From NCBI GenBank assembly GCA_026986775.1, contig JALSNX010000002.1, forward strand, positions 1 to 63,200: DNA of 63,200 bases, in the 5' to 3' direction. The first letter of the stretch is position 1, and the number at the start of each line of letters is the position of its first letter. The position numbers were made by a program, and so were the translations under genes. The DNA comes from Caldifarciminota bacterium (GTDB lineage Bacteria; Hydrothermota; Hydrothermia; UBA1063; CAJXJZ01). The notes beneath the pieces were generated by a model. The model saw nothing but the letters and a program-made list of their open reading frames with translations, was not told where the DNA came from and searched no databases. Shown one piece after another: positions 50,691 through 62,600 of the stretch.

Positions 50691-51223
50691 CAGTTGAAGA
50701 GACCATTAAAAAAGACATTGAAACAACTTTTGGGGAGCTTGTGAGGGTGGAAATAGAGCGGAAGCACAGAGTGAGGGCATATACACCCAGAAACATGGTC
50801 CTTCCCATGCTTGCCTATCTTAAACAGCGCGGATTTCACCAGTTTACACTTCTTACCTGCGTTGACTGGATAAAAGATGGGAAATTTGAACTCGTGTACA
50901 ACCTTTACTCCCTGAATTACAATGTGCATGTGTTGATAAGTACAAAGATAAATCGGGATAAAGCGACAATGCCGACTGCTATAAATGTTTATGAAATGGC
51001 TTTTGATTATGAGAGAGAGATTCATGAGATGTTTGGTGTGGAGTTTGAAGGACATCCAAGACTTGATGAGTTTCTTCTTGAAGACTGGAAAGGGATACCT
51101 CCCATGAGAAAGGACTTTGATACAAGAAAATACGTGGAGGAGAAATACGGAATGAAAGACCTAACAAAGGAACTTTTCACAAGAAAAGAACAACCATACA
51201 GGGGGCCAGGTTCAAATGGGTAA
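50687..51223 (+). CDS. mbxK: NuoC/MbxK-like subunit
   Basis: The 178-residue protein has the NuoC 30-kDa motif YEREIHEMFGVEFEGHPRLDEFLLEDW and the PPMRKDF segment. It packs against the L subunit. ATG 50687 overlaps the mbxJ stop as ATGA and has GGAG 9 bp upstream; ATG 50672 is a possible alternative. It overlaps mbxL by 8 bp. Confidence 0.92.
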   Translation: MTVEETIKKDIETTFGELVRVEIERKHRVRAYTPRNMVLPMLAYLKQRGFHQFTLLTCVDWIKDGKFELVYNLYSLNYNVHVLISTKINRDKATMPTAINVYEMAFDYEREIHEMFGVEFEGHPRLDEFLLEDWKGIPPMRKDFDTRKYVEEKYGMKDLTKELFTRKEQPYRGPGSNG

Positions 51224-52331
51224 AATAAGAGAGTTTGACTTTGAATACTTTATAGGACCTGCACATCCCGGTGTTACCGGGAACATGTCATACCACATAT
51301 GGGCAGAGGGTGATACAATACTGAAGATTGAACCCAATTTAGGATACCTTCACAGAGGCTTTGAAAAATTAGTTGAGCAAAGACACTGGATAAAAAACTT
51401 TCCACTTATTTTGAGAATATGTGTGCCAGAGCCAGATGTAAATGAAGTCCTTCTCGCAATGGCTGTGGAGGAATTAAACGAGATTGATGTGCCAGAAAGA
51501 GCCCAGTATATAAGAATAATAGTCCTGGAACTTGCAAGGCTTGCTGCGTACCTCTTTTACTTTGGTGGAGTGGCTGGTGCAATTGGACTTTATACCATTC
51601 CGCAGTGGACAATAGGGGACAGAGACTATATCCTTGACCTCTTTGAGGAACTCACGGGAGGAAGGGTTTATCACATATACCAGACCATAGGTGGAGTGAG
51701 AAGGGATACGCCAGAAGGGTTTGAGGAGAGGGTTTTAAAGGTCTTAGATTATCTTGAGGAACGTCTTAAAGACTACGATAAACTGTTCTTTGAGCACCCT
51801 CTTTTCTTAAAGAGAACAAAGGGTATTGGCATTGTTGATAAGGATACGGCCCTCAGATTCAGCGTTACAGGTCCGAATCTCAGGGCAGCAGGTGTAAATT
51901 ATGACGTAAGAAAACAGGAGCCCTATCTCATCTATGATAGATTTGACTTTGATGTGCCGGATATTTACAGAGATGGTGATGTATATTCAAGGGCAATGCA
52001 GAGAAGACTTGAATTCGCAGAATCCATAAGGATTATAAGACAGGCAATAGATAAGATGCCGGGGGGGGCTGTGAACATAAAAATCCGCAATCCATTTGAG
52101 TACAGGGTCAGGGCAGGTTCAACATATGTTAAACTTGAATCTTCCAAAGGCGAATACGGGTTTTATGTGGTCTCTGATGGTGGGGTCCTTCCTTACAGGC
52201 TCCATGTGAGGGGACCGAGCTTTTCTCACGGACTCCAGCTCGTAAGACACATTGCAGAAGGCACAAACATAGCTGACATATCAATGATTTTATTCAGTCT
52301 GGACGTATGTCCACCTGATGCAGAAAGGTAG
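51216..52331 (+). CDS. mbxL: NuoD/MbxL-like large subunit with only two of four NiFe-type cysteines
   Basis: The 371-residue protein is related to NiFe hydrogenase large subunits and NuoD (GPAHPGVTGNMSYHIWAEGD at the start). The N-terminal CxxC appears as RICVPEP (Cys69 kept, Glu72 at the second position) and the C-terminal CxxC as DVCPPDAER (Cys365 kept, Asp368). A normal NiFe site needs four cysteines, so hydrogenase activity is unlikely. Loss of two cysteines is what I recall for archaeal MBX/MBS, the sulfane reductase. A G8 run at 52061-52068 lies in the coding region. No hydrogenase maturation genes are present. Confidence 0.92.
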   Translation: MGKIREFDFEYFIGPAHPGVTGNMSYHIWAEGDTILKIEPNLGYLHRGFEKLVEQRHWIKNFPLILRICVPEPDVNEVLLAMAVEELNEIDVPERAQYIRIIVLELARLAAYLFYFGGVAGAIGLYTIPQWTIGDRDYILDLFEELTGGRVYHIYQTIGGVRRDTPEGFEERVLKVLDYLEERLKDYDKLFFEHPLFLKRTKGIGIVDKDTALRFSVTGPNLRAAGVNYDVRKQEPYLIYDRFDFDVPDIYRDGDVYSRAMQRRLEFAESIRIIRQAIDKMPGGAVNIKIRNPFEYRVRAGSTYVKLESSKGEYGFYVVSDGGVLPYRLHVRGPSFSHGLQLVRHIAEGTNIADISMILFSLDVCPPDAER

Positions 52332-52338
52332 GTGTGTT

Positions 52339-54111
52339 ATGGGAATGAATCTTAAGTTTTTTGACGCTCTAAAGTTTCTTGTAAGAAAACCTCATACAGT
52401 GCGGGTTCCATATGAAAAGAAGGAACCTGCAAAAAGGTACAGGGGGATTCATGTAAACGACTGGGAAAAGTGTATAGGATGTGGAAACTGCGCAAAAATA
52501 TGTACCTGCCAGGCCATTGAGATGGTAGAGATACCAACACTCACTCCTAAAATGGGAGCCACAAACTTAAGGCCACAGGTTGACTATGGACGCTGTTCAT
52601 TCTGCGGGCAGTGTGTTGATGTATGTCCAACAGGTTCTTTGAAACTTTCAACAGAATATGAGATTATATCTTCGGACATAAATGATTTTAAGTTCATTCC
52701 GAACCTCAATCGTGATTCAGGTCCAGGAACCGGCTGGGAGTCTGATATAGAAAGTTCCCTTCTTGACTTTAAGCGGGTTGAAATGCCAGAGAGGGACCCA
52801 AAAGAGAGGAAGAAGGACTTTGACTGGGTTCTTAAAGGTTTCTCTGAGGAAGAGGCTGTATTTGAGGCTGTAAGATGTCTTGGATGTGCACTCTGTGTGC
52901 AGGGCTGTCCAACTGGCATGTACATCCCTGAGTACATTAATGCCATATTCAATAAGGACTATGAAAAATCTGTTGAGTGGATGTTCATAAACAATCCTTT
53001 ACCAGAGGTGTGTGGAACCATCTGTACTCACAGGTGTGAGGATGCATGTGTATATCACAACAGAGGCCAGGCAGTGCAGATAAGATACTTAAAGGGATTT
53101 GCAGCAGGTAAGGTTGATGATTACGAAAAAGTTGTTGGTATATCAAAGAAGAAAGCAGATAAGAAGGTTGCACTCATTGGTGCAGGTCCCGCGAGTTTAT
53201 CATGTGCATTTTATCTCAGGAGAGAAGGGGTTGATGCAGTCATATATGAGGCGCAGAAGGTTGCAGGTGGAATGCTTAAACTGGGTATTCCGAGGTACAG
53301 ATTGCCTGATTCAATTCTGAGTAAAGAAATTGACTTTATAAAGAAACAGGGCGTGGAGATTAAATTTGGTATAAGAGTTGGTGTGGATGTTACTTTTGAG
53401 CAGTTGCTCAAAATGTATGATGCAGTATTTATTGGCACAGGTTACCATGTGGGAAGCAGAATGGGTATTCCCGGAGATGAAGGGGAAGGTGTATTTGATG
53501 CCGCGACGCTCTTAAGAGACGTCAATTTAGGCAAAGAGGTAAAAATAGGAAAGAAAGTTCTGGTTATTGGTGGTGGAGATGTGGCAATGGATGCAACAAG
53601 GACAGCGCTCAGGCTCGGTGCAGAAGAGGTTATTCTCTCTTACAGAAGAAGATACGTTGACATGCCTGCATCAGACGAGGAAAAACACGAGGCAGAGGCA
53701 GAGGGTGTTAAGTTTATGACGCAGACCCTACCTGTGGAGATTGTGAGAGACAAAAACGGTAGGATTACAAAGGTGAAGTATGTGGAAACGGAGATGGTGC
53801 ATGAAGAGGGAGCAAGAAGGCCGAAACCCGTGCCCAAAATGGACAATGTGATGGAATGGGAGATTGATACAGTTATCATGGCCATTGGACAGAAGCCAGA
53901 CTGGAGTTTCCTGCCCGATGAGTGGAAGAATAAAATAAAATTTGACAGGAGAATGAATCACATAATAGTGAACGATGATATGATGACAGATGTAGAGGGA
54001 GTATTCGCTGGCGGTGACATTGTAAATCCACGTGCTGATGCCATAAGTGCAATAGCAGATGGCAGAAAAGCAGCACTTGGAATTATCAAGTACTTAGAAA
54101 TCAGAAAGTAA
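52339..54111 (+). CDS. MbxN (NuoI-like ferredoxin) fused to a GltD/NfnB-type NAD(P)H flavoprotein
   Basis: The 590-residue protein has two parts. Residues 1-110 are the NuoI/MbxN-like subunit with two [4Fe-4S] motifs (Cys45, 48, 51, 55 and Cys86, 89, 92, 96). From about 165 it is a complete GltD/NfnB-like module: cysteine-rich domain (Cys180-190 and Cys225-237), FAD site LIGAGPASLS and NAD(P)H site VIGGGDVAMD. In known Mbx operons N is a small separate protein. The fusion suggests that NAD(P)H or NAD(P)+ exchanges electrons directly with the complex. ATG 52339 lies 8 bp after mbxL. Confidence 0.9.
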   Translation: MGMNLKFFDALKFLVRKPHTVRVPYEKKEPAKRYRGIHVNDWEKCIGCGNCAKICTCQAIEMVEIPTLTPKMGATNLRPQVDYGRCSFCGQCVDVCPTGSLKLSTEYEIISSDINDFKFIPNLNRDSGPGTGWESDIESSLLDFKRVEMPERDPKERKKDFDWVLKGFSEEEAVFEAVRCLGCALCVQGCPTGMYIPEYINAIFNKDYEKSVEWMFINNPLPEVCGTICTHRCEDACVYHNRGQAVQIRYLKGFAAGKVDDYEKVVGISKKKADKKVALIGAGPASLSCAFYLRREGVDAVIYEAQKVAGGMLKLGIPRYRLPDSILSKEIDFIKKQGVEIKFGIRVGVDVTFEQLLKMYDAVFIGTGYHVGSRMGIPGDEGEGVFDAATLLRDVNLGKEVKIGKKVLVIGGGDVAMDATRTALRLGAEEVILSYRRRYVDMPASDEEKHEAEAEGVKFMTQTLPVEIVRDKNGRITKVKYVETEMVHEEGARRPKPVPKMDNVMEWEIDTVIMAIGQKPDWSFLPDEWKNKIKFDRRMNHIIVNDDMMTDVEGVFAGGDIVNPRADAISAIADGRKAALGIIKYLEIRK

Positions 54112-54115
54112 AGGG

Positions 54116-54155
54116 TTATGCAAAACTTGACATTTACTCCATTATGCATTAAATT
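54116..54155 (+). promoter_or_regulatory. Promoter and possible operator before the arsR-type gene
   Basis: TTGACA (54127-54132), 17 bp, TAAATT (54150-54155). TTATGCA occurs twice, at 54116-54122 and 54142-54148, bracketing the -35 box. This may give arsR and nfnAB their own transcript within the operon. Confidence 0.5.
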
Positions 54156-54187
54156 ATTAACCCGACAGAGACAAACGGGAGGAGAAC

Positions 54188-54511
54188 ATGAAAAAGTACG
54201 TAAAAGACCTGGAGGACCCAAGGAAGTACATATTCTCAGCACTTTCATGTGGAAGGAGAATAAGGATAATAGAAATCCTGAAGGAGGGCGAGAAAAAGGC
54301 ATCGGATATTATTCCAGAACTGGGTATAGACCAGTCGGCAGTTTCCAGACATCTCTCCATACTCAAAGGTGCCGGTATTATAGCATCAAGAAAAGAAGGA
54401 GTAAATGTCATTTACAGAATAGCGGACCCGGATATTTTCAAATTACTGGAAATAGCCACAGAAATTGTGAGGAGAAAGGAAAAACAGGTTCTGAGAAAGC
54501 TGGGCAAATAA
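54188..54511 (+). CDS. ArsR-family transcriptional regulator
   Basis: The 107-residue winged-helix protein has RRIRIIEILKEGEKKASDIIPELGIDQSAVSRHLSILKGAGIIASRKEGVNVIYRI, typical of ArsR. It has one cysteine (SALSCGRR) and no CxxC pair, so metal or thiol sensing is uncertain. In Thermococcales a distant ArsR-type protein, SurR, switches between Mbh and Mbx in response to sulfur; the position here invites comparison but orthology is not shown. AGGAG precedes the ATG. Confidence 0.88.
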   Translation: MKKYVKDLEDPRKYIFSALSCGRRIRIIEILKEGEKKASDIIPELGIDQSAVSRHLSILKGAGIIASRKEGVNVIYRIADPDIFKLLEIATEIVRRKEKQVLRKLGK

Positions 54512-54571
54512 TCCTCACATATTACAGCTTTGGAATAACTCCTTTATTTAAAACCAACGGGAGCGTGTTTA

Positions 54572-56846
<2,275 letters not shown>

Positions 56847-56850
56847 TTTT

Positions 56851-56875
56851 GAGGGGGCAGAGTCCCCCTCTTTTT
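56851..56875 (+). terminator. Terminator after nfnB, touching the start of the next gene
   Basis: GAGGGGG (56851-56857), loop CAGAGT, CCCCCTC (56864-56870), then T5. It lies 4 bp after the nfnB stop and ends 3 bp before the ATG of the permease gene. Confidence 0.85.
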
Positions 56876-56878
56876 ACC

Positions 56879-57811
56879 ATGCGTTTATTCAAAATACTTC
56901 TTGTTTTTATTTTTTTTCTCCTATTTTCGTACTTTTACCTGTTCAATGGTGCACCTTCTGCTGATGTTATCCAGCTCAGGTTCGTAAGGTTTCTTCTTGC
57001 TCTCTTTGCTGGTTTCAGTCTCTCAATTAATGGTGCAGTTTTACAGACCATAACGCAGAACCCCCTTGCCGAACCCTATCTTGTTGGGATATCAGGTGGG
57101 GCGCTCATTGGATACCTTATAGGCCTTGGAGTATCGCTTCAATCTCCTTTTTCTCTCTCCCTGCCCGCTTTTCTTTTCTCTCTTGTGGGAGTATTCATAA
57201 CCTATAAAGTTGCATCAGTGAAAGGCAGTACCAGAACAGAGCTTCTTGTTCTTACAGGTGTGTTTATAAATATATTCGCCTCAAGTATAGTCTTTCTTGT
57301 TGCTTACTTTCTAAATCTATCTCTTGATAGAATAATTTATCTTTTATTTGGCAGTCTTAACATCGTTATAGGCGATAAGGAACTTCTTTTCTTTTATATA
57401 TCCATTGGGTTGGGATTTATTCTTGAGGCTTCTTTAATACTGTTATCACGTGAACTGGACCTTATTGCTCTGGGTGATGAGGAGGCCCATTCAACTGGTG
57501 TTAATCCAGAGATGGTGAAAAAAACTGTATTTATTATCTCTTCTATCACCACAGCATTTTTAGTATCTTTTACGGGCATCATAGGTTTCGTGGGTCTTAT
57601 AATACCACATATCACACGCTCCATTTTTGGTAAAAAACATCTTACTTATCTTCCATCACTTCTTCTAACCGGTGGGCTTTTTCTTCTTGCCTCAGATTTT
57701 GTTGCCAAATCCCTGTTTTCCTTTGAACTTCCGCTTGGAAGCATTACATCTCTTTTCGGAATACCGTTTTTCTTTTACATGATAATGAAGAGACGCCATG
57801 AAAGTATTTGA
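56879..57811 (+). CDS. FecCD/BtuC-type ABC importer permease
   Basis: The 310-residue membrane protein has about eight to ten helices and the family motifs NGAVLQTITQNPLAEPYLVGISGGA and GFVGLIIPHITRSIFG. Such permeases import iron-siderophores, haem or cobalamin. ATG 56879 has no ribosome site; the hairpin of the nfnB terminator ends just before it. A GTG at 56843 overlapping the nfnB stop is an in-frame alternative that would include the hairpin in the coding region. No substrate-binding protein is adjacent, so the substrate is open. Confidence 0.88.
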   Translation: MRLFKILLVFIFFLLFSYFYLFNGAPSADVIQLRFVRFLLALFAGFSLSINGAVLQTITQNPLAEPYLVGISGGALIGYLIGLGVSLQSPFSLSLPAFLFSLVGVFITYKVASVKGSTRTELLVLTGVFINIFASSIVFLVAYFLNLSLDRIIYLLFGSLNIVIGDKELLFFYISIGLGFILEASLILLSRELDLIALGDEEAHSTGVNPEMVKKTVFIISSITTAFLVSFTGIIGFVGLIIPHITRSIFGKKHLTYLPSLLLTGGLFLLASDFVAKSLFSFELPLGSITSLFGIPFFFYMIMKRRHESI

Positions 57812-58559
57812 AGTAGAGAAGCTTACTTTCAGTATAGGCAGGAAGAAAATACTTGATGATGTATCCTTTCATGTTAAAAAAGGAGAGTGGTTACTTATAG
57901 CAGGTCCAAATGGCGCTGGAAAATCCACGCTCATAAAAATAGCATCAGGCTTATGGAAGAAGGAGAGTGGTAATATAAAGATATGGGGTAAAGAACTTGG
58001 AGAGTATTCCTCAAAAGAGCTTGCCAGAATGATGGGCATCCTCCATTCATCATTTAAACCACTGTATAATATCAGTGTTCTTGATTTTGTTAGATTAGGC
58101 ATTTATGCAAAGACAGGATTTTTATCTTTCTACTCAGGAAGGGATAAAAAGGATGTGGAACTTGCTATAGAGACAACAGAAATTGAGCCTTTTCTTGATA
58201 AGGGGATTTTGAATCTATCACAGGGAGAATTGCAGCGGGTTAGGATAGCAAAGGTGCTTGCACAGAATCCCCGTATAATTGTATTTGATGAACCGCTTTT
58301 ACACCTTGATATTAAACACAAGGTCTGGGTACTTGAACTCCTTGCAAGACTGAGGGCTTCTGGCAAAACAGTAATCACGGTTATTCACGATTTTTCAATG
58401 GCCTTCTCGTATCCTGACAGATTCCTGCTCTTAAAGAATGGAAAAATAACTTACACAGGCGACAGAGAAAAACAGGATGAACTTGTAAAGGCCTTTGAGG
58501 ATACCTTTGAGATAAGGCTTACTTTAAAGGATGACTTTTTACTGCCGGATAAAGACTGA
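57798..58559 (+). CDS. FecE/BtuD-type ABC importer ATPase
   Basis: The 253-residue ATPase has Walker A GPNGAGKSTL, signature LSQGELQRVRIAK, Walker B IIVFDEPLLHLD and an H-loop His in VIHDFSMAF. It overlaps the permease gene by 14 bp and drives the same importer. The signature Gln-Gly-Glu variant is ordinary for this group. Confidence 0.93.
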   Translation: MKVFEVEKLTFSIGRKKILDDVSFHVKKGEWLLIAGPNGAGKSTLIKIASGLWKKESGNIKIWGKELGEYSSKELARMMGILHSSFKPLYNISVLDFVRLGIYAKTGFLSFYSGRDKKDVELAIETTEIEPFLDKGILNLSQGELQRVRIAKVLAQNPRIIVFDEPLLHLDIKHKVWVLELLARLRASGKTVITVIHDFSMAFSYPDRFLLLKNGKITYTGDREKQDELVKAFEDTFEIRLTLKDDFLLPDKD

Positions 58560-58716
58560 TAAATACATTCTCTAAAAAACCAGAGTAATTTCTTGATATT
58601 CAGTCTGTTCTGCGAGTTGTGTATTGTTTTTCGACACAATAACATTCTTTTAAAAGCCTTATAAAGCAGGCAAGTTGCTGTAAGCCAGTGCATTATAAAG
58701 CCATGTTTATAACTAC

Positions 58717-58745
58717 TTGACAGATTGTATATTGGGTGATAAAAT
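58717..58745 (+). promoter_or_regulatory. Sigma-70-type promoter
   Basis: TTGACA (58717-58722), 17 bp, TAAAAT (58740-58745), then GGAGG at 58756-58760 before the ATG at 58766. Confidence 0.7.
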
Positions 58746-58765
58746 TTTTATAAACGGAGGTATCT

Positions 58766-59608
58766 ATGATGGGTATCATGCAATTGGTGGTTTTCTTGTT
58801 TGGATTTTCTACCTCCCTTGTGCCACTGCTTCACAGGACCTTTACCTATGGAAAAGGCCCTGAAAATTTTGGAATAAGTGGAGTGGAAAAGGGAGAGCCT
58901 GTTGGACCTTATAGTTTTGCCATAGGCGGTCCCATCAACAGTATCTACATTCCTGACCCGATAAACAAGGATATAAAGATTGTGTCTTTGTCGGGAGATA
59001 TTGAACGCAGTATTCCCTTTAAAGGATATTTTGATGATATACGTGTTGACAGAGAGGGGAACATTTATATTTTAGACAGAATGGGTCAGAGAATACTTGT
59101 TTTGAATGAAAAAGGTAAAAGTGAAACAGAGTACAAGCTGGACTATGAAACAGTAAAGTATCCCTGTAAACTCAACTTCAAAAATGATAAAATCTTTATA
59201 AAGCAGGAAAATCAGACACTAATGGATGCTTTAACAAAATCCATTTTACCAGAGCAGTATGAGGTGTCCATAAAGAATGAAAGGCTTGATATCTTTGAAC
59301 ATAAGAATGGTGTAATAAAGCAGATAACATCTTTTGAAATAAATGGCATAGTATCAGCAGAATTCCTTGGTACCGATAGAAACAACCATATTTATGTTCA
59401 GATAGAAACCCGAAAGGAACCTGTTGGTGTTAATCTCCTTGTGCTTAAGTTCAGTCCTGATGGAAAGTTGATTGGTGAGTACAAAATTCCCCATAACGAT
59501 TACTTTGTGTGGACCGCAAGGTTACTTGATATTGATGAAGAAGGCAATCTCTATCAGGTGCTTCCAGCTGAAGACAGGCTTGAAATAAACATCTGGAAAA
59601 CCGAATAA
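58766..59608 (+). CDS. Exported six-bladed propeller (NHL-like) protein
   Basis: The 280-residue protein starts with a hydrophobic signal (MMGIMQLVVFLFGFSTSLVPLL). Repeats such as YFDDIRVDREGNIYILDRMGQRILVLNEKG, FLGTDRNNHIYVQIE and LLDIDEEGNLYQV are typical of NHL/6-bladed propellers. Function unknown; peptide or glycan binding is possible. ATG 58769 is an equally good start. It lies 9 bp before the large NlpC-clostripain-like gene and may act with it. Confidence 0.75.
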   Translation: MMGIMQLVVFLFGFSTSLVPLLHRTFTYGKGPENFGISGVEKGEPVGPYSFAIGGPINSIYIPDPINKDIKIVSLSGDIERSIPFKGYFDDIRVDREGNIYILDRMGQRILVLNEKGKSETEYKLDYETVKYPCKLNFKNDKIFIKQENQTLMDALTKSILPEQYEVSIKNERLDIFEHKNGVIKQITSFEINGIVSAEFLGTDRNNHIYVQIETRKEPVGVNLLVLKFSPDGKLIGEYKIPHNDYFVWTARLLDIDEEGNLYQVLPAEDRLEINIWKTE

Positions 59609-59617
59609 GGGGGGATT

Positions 59618-62600
59618 ATGAAAATACTCTTTTTCTTTATACTTTCATGGAATGGAGATGCATGGCGGGCCATGTCCAGGTCCGAGATTTTGAGTAAAGC
59701 CAACCAGATGATAGATGGAGCATGGACTCCCCAGCACAATCAAAGAGGATGGACGAGTTCCCGCTCACCTTACCATTTCTATGCAGGCAGAACATACCAT
59801 GGAGTGCTTTACTCACAGAATAACCCTGTGGAGGACTGGGACGAATTCAGGTCAAGAATAAGGACTGCAAGAGCCTATTATGGTTACTGGAGTGGTGGAA
59901 GGTGGTATAACAAACTTGGCAATGACTGTTCTGGTTTTGTAAGTATTGCATGGGGGATGCCTGGAAGATACACTACAGTCGGTTTTTACAATCAAGCGAA
60001 CAAGAAAAAACAATATGTCATCGCCATTGGCCGTGCAGGTCAGGCAGCTCATGTGGATTTAAAGCCCGGTGATGCACTTAATTACTCTGGTCATCACATT
60101 ATACTAATCAACAGACGGGTAACAAATGGGGTTCAATCCCTTGAGCAAACCCCCAACAATGCCAAGAGAAGAAGATGGTATTACTCAAGTCTCTCCCGTT
60201 ATCAGCCCATTAGAAGAAAAGACCTTACAGATGCACCGCAGGATACCATAAAAACAGAAGTGGAATTTGAACATTATCCCACACAGGTGCGTCCTGAAGA
60301 ATCATTCAGTGTTCTTGTTAAAGCTACAGTGAAAAATTCAGATGCGCCCGCAGACCTCTTTCTTGAGGTGAAAGATAAAGAAACAGGAAGAATACTGTGG
60401 AGCCGTAAGATAGAAAATATTTCCAGTGGTTCCCACGATGAACAGTTCTCCGGTATTTCCCTTCCAGACAGGGGAGAGAATTATTACGTTTACTTTATGG
60501 CAACACTTACTCCTGATGGCGGTTCCTGGAGCAATAGATACGATTATGCTACCACATATTACCACCCCACTTTAGTGGGAGAAACCTCAGGTGGTGACGG
60601 CGGAGATGGTGGAGATGGAGGAAGTGGTGGTAATGGAGGTGGAGCTGATGGACACGGCTCAGACATTCCAGATCCGGGTTCAAGTTTTGCTGATGCTTAT
60701 ACTATAGGTCCCGGCACATATACACAGTATCTTGATAGCGTGGATGTGTATGATTATTATAAATTCATGGTGCATGAGGGAGAGTCCATAACCATAACCG
60801 TGATTCCACCTGAAAATGCAGATTTTGACATAGGACTTTATGACCCATCGTATGTTGGCCGGGCAAATGGAGTTGAAGGAGAAGGACATTTTGAAAAAAT
60901 AGGATATATAATAGATACCACAGGATACTGGTATCTTCAGGTGTTAAGACACAGTGGAGAAGGGAACTACACACTGATTCTGGAAATAGACACAATAAAG
61001 CCAGCATGGACAGTTATGGTATACCTTAACGCTGACAATGAGCTTGGAAGTGCTGATGCAGTTATAAATTCTATGGAGGCTGCGAAACCCTCACCTCATG
61101 TTAATGTGCTTGTGGAATATGACCTCAGAAATGGTGGAACGAAAATATATAAAATCAAGGGAGACAGCGATCCGTCAAAGATAAATTCACCCGTGGTTAG
61201 AGAACTTGGTGAGAGGAATATGGGTGATGCTTCTACCCTTGTTGACTTTGTTGACTGGGCTCACAGGGAATACGATGCAGGAAAATATGCCTTAATAATT
61301 AAGAGTACAGGTGGCGGATGGTCATGGATATCAAATGACCTTTCTTCAGGAGATTCCATAGAAATACCCACGGGAGAGTTAAAATCAGCATTATCCCGCA
61401 TAAAAGGGATACTCGGAAAGAAGTTAGAAGTGCTTACCTTTGATGCTTCTCTTACGGGTATGTGGGAGGTGATGGATCAGGTTAAGGATTATGCCAATTA
61501 CTTTGTGTCCTCTGAAGAGAATATACCTTCATTGGGCATAAATTATGGCAGTTTTATCAATGTTCAGCCAGCTACAGATGGAGCCGGACTTGCCGGGGCA
61601 ATTGTTTCATCAGCCCAGGATGCACCAGTTTTAAGTGCAGTAAATCTTTCAAAAATAGAGAATCTTACGGAGAAAATAAATCTATTTGCCAGACTCTTAT
61701 TCTCCTACAAAAACACTTACGGAGATATAATTGACACCATAAGAGGGTATTTTAATGGCAATAGCGAAAATCACGAATATGGTTATGACCCAAGGTTAAA
61801 CAATCATGATTTTATTGACCTATACAGGTTCTCCTATTTTGTATCTTCCTCGTCTCTTCCTTCAGATGTAAGAGATGCTGCCCGTGATGTCATGAATGCC
61901 ATATCAGAGGCCGTAATTTCAATGCATGCAGGCTCAGGATACAGTAACGATTCACACGGAATATCCATTTACTATCCGAAAGACCCGGAAGATTATAACC
62001 ATACACCTTTTGGAGGAAATTATGATGACCTTATAACCTCAAGAAACACCCAGTGGGATGAATTCATAAAACAGAAGGGAGAAGGTGACGGTTCAGATTA
62101 TACCCTCACAACGACAACCTTTAACTGGATAAATACCTCCACGCCGACAGGTATTAATGGAGATGACCAGTCAAAAGAGATTTCTCTGCCATTCACATTT
62201 ACGTTTTATGGGAAAGAGTATAGAAGTGTGTATGTGTGCAGCAACGGATTTTTGAGTTTCACCTCAAGTTCAACCCCCTACAATCCACAGGCCATTCCAG
62301 AACCAGCAGACCCCAATGCGGTAGTTGCCCCGCTCTGGAGAGATTTAGATGCAGGAAAAGCGGGTAACATTACATACTATGCAGGAGCAGATAAATTTGT
62401 TGTTACCTATGATGGAGTAAGTAATCGTAAAAATGATTCCAGACAGACATTTCAGGTAATCCTTTATCCAGATGGAGAGATAGTATTCCAGTACAGGGAT
62501 GTAACCAATGACCAGACCACAACCATAGGTCTAGAAAATGAAGACGGCACAAAAGGTAAAACAGCAGGCTTTCCTTCAAACGGAACAGCTTACAGATGGA

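Noticed and set aside
52061-52068. Programmed frameshift at the G8 run in mbxL
   Set aside because: The zero frame gives a full-length conserved protein, so no shift is needed; kept only as a variation candidate.
51216-52331. Active group 4 NiFe hydrogenase large subunit
   Set aside because: Two of the four metal-binding cysteines are replaced (Glu72, Asp368) and no maturation genes are visible.
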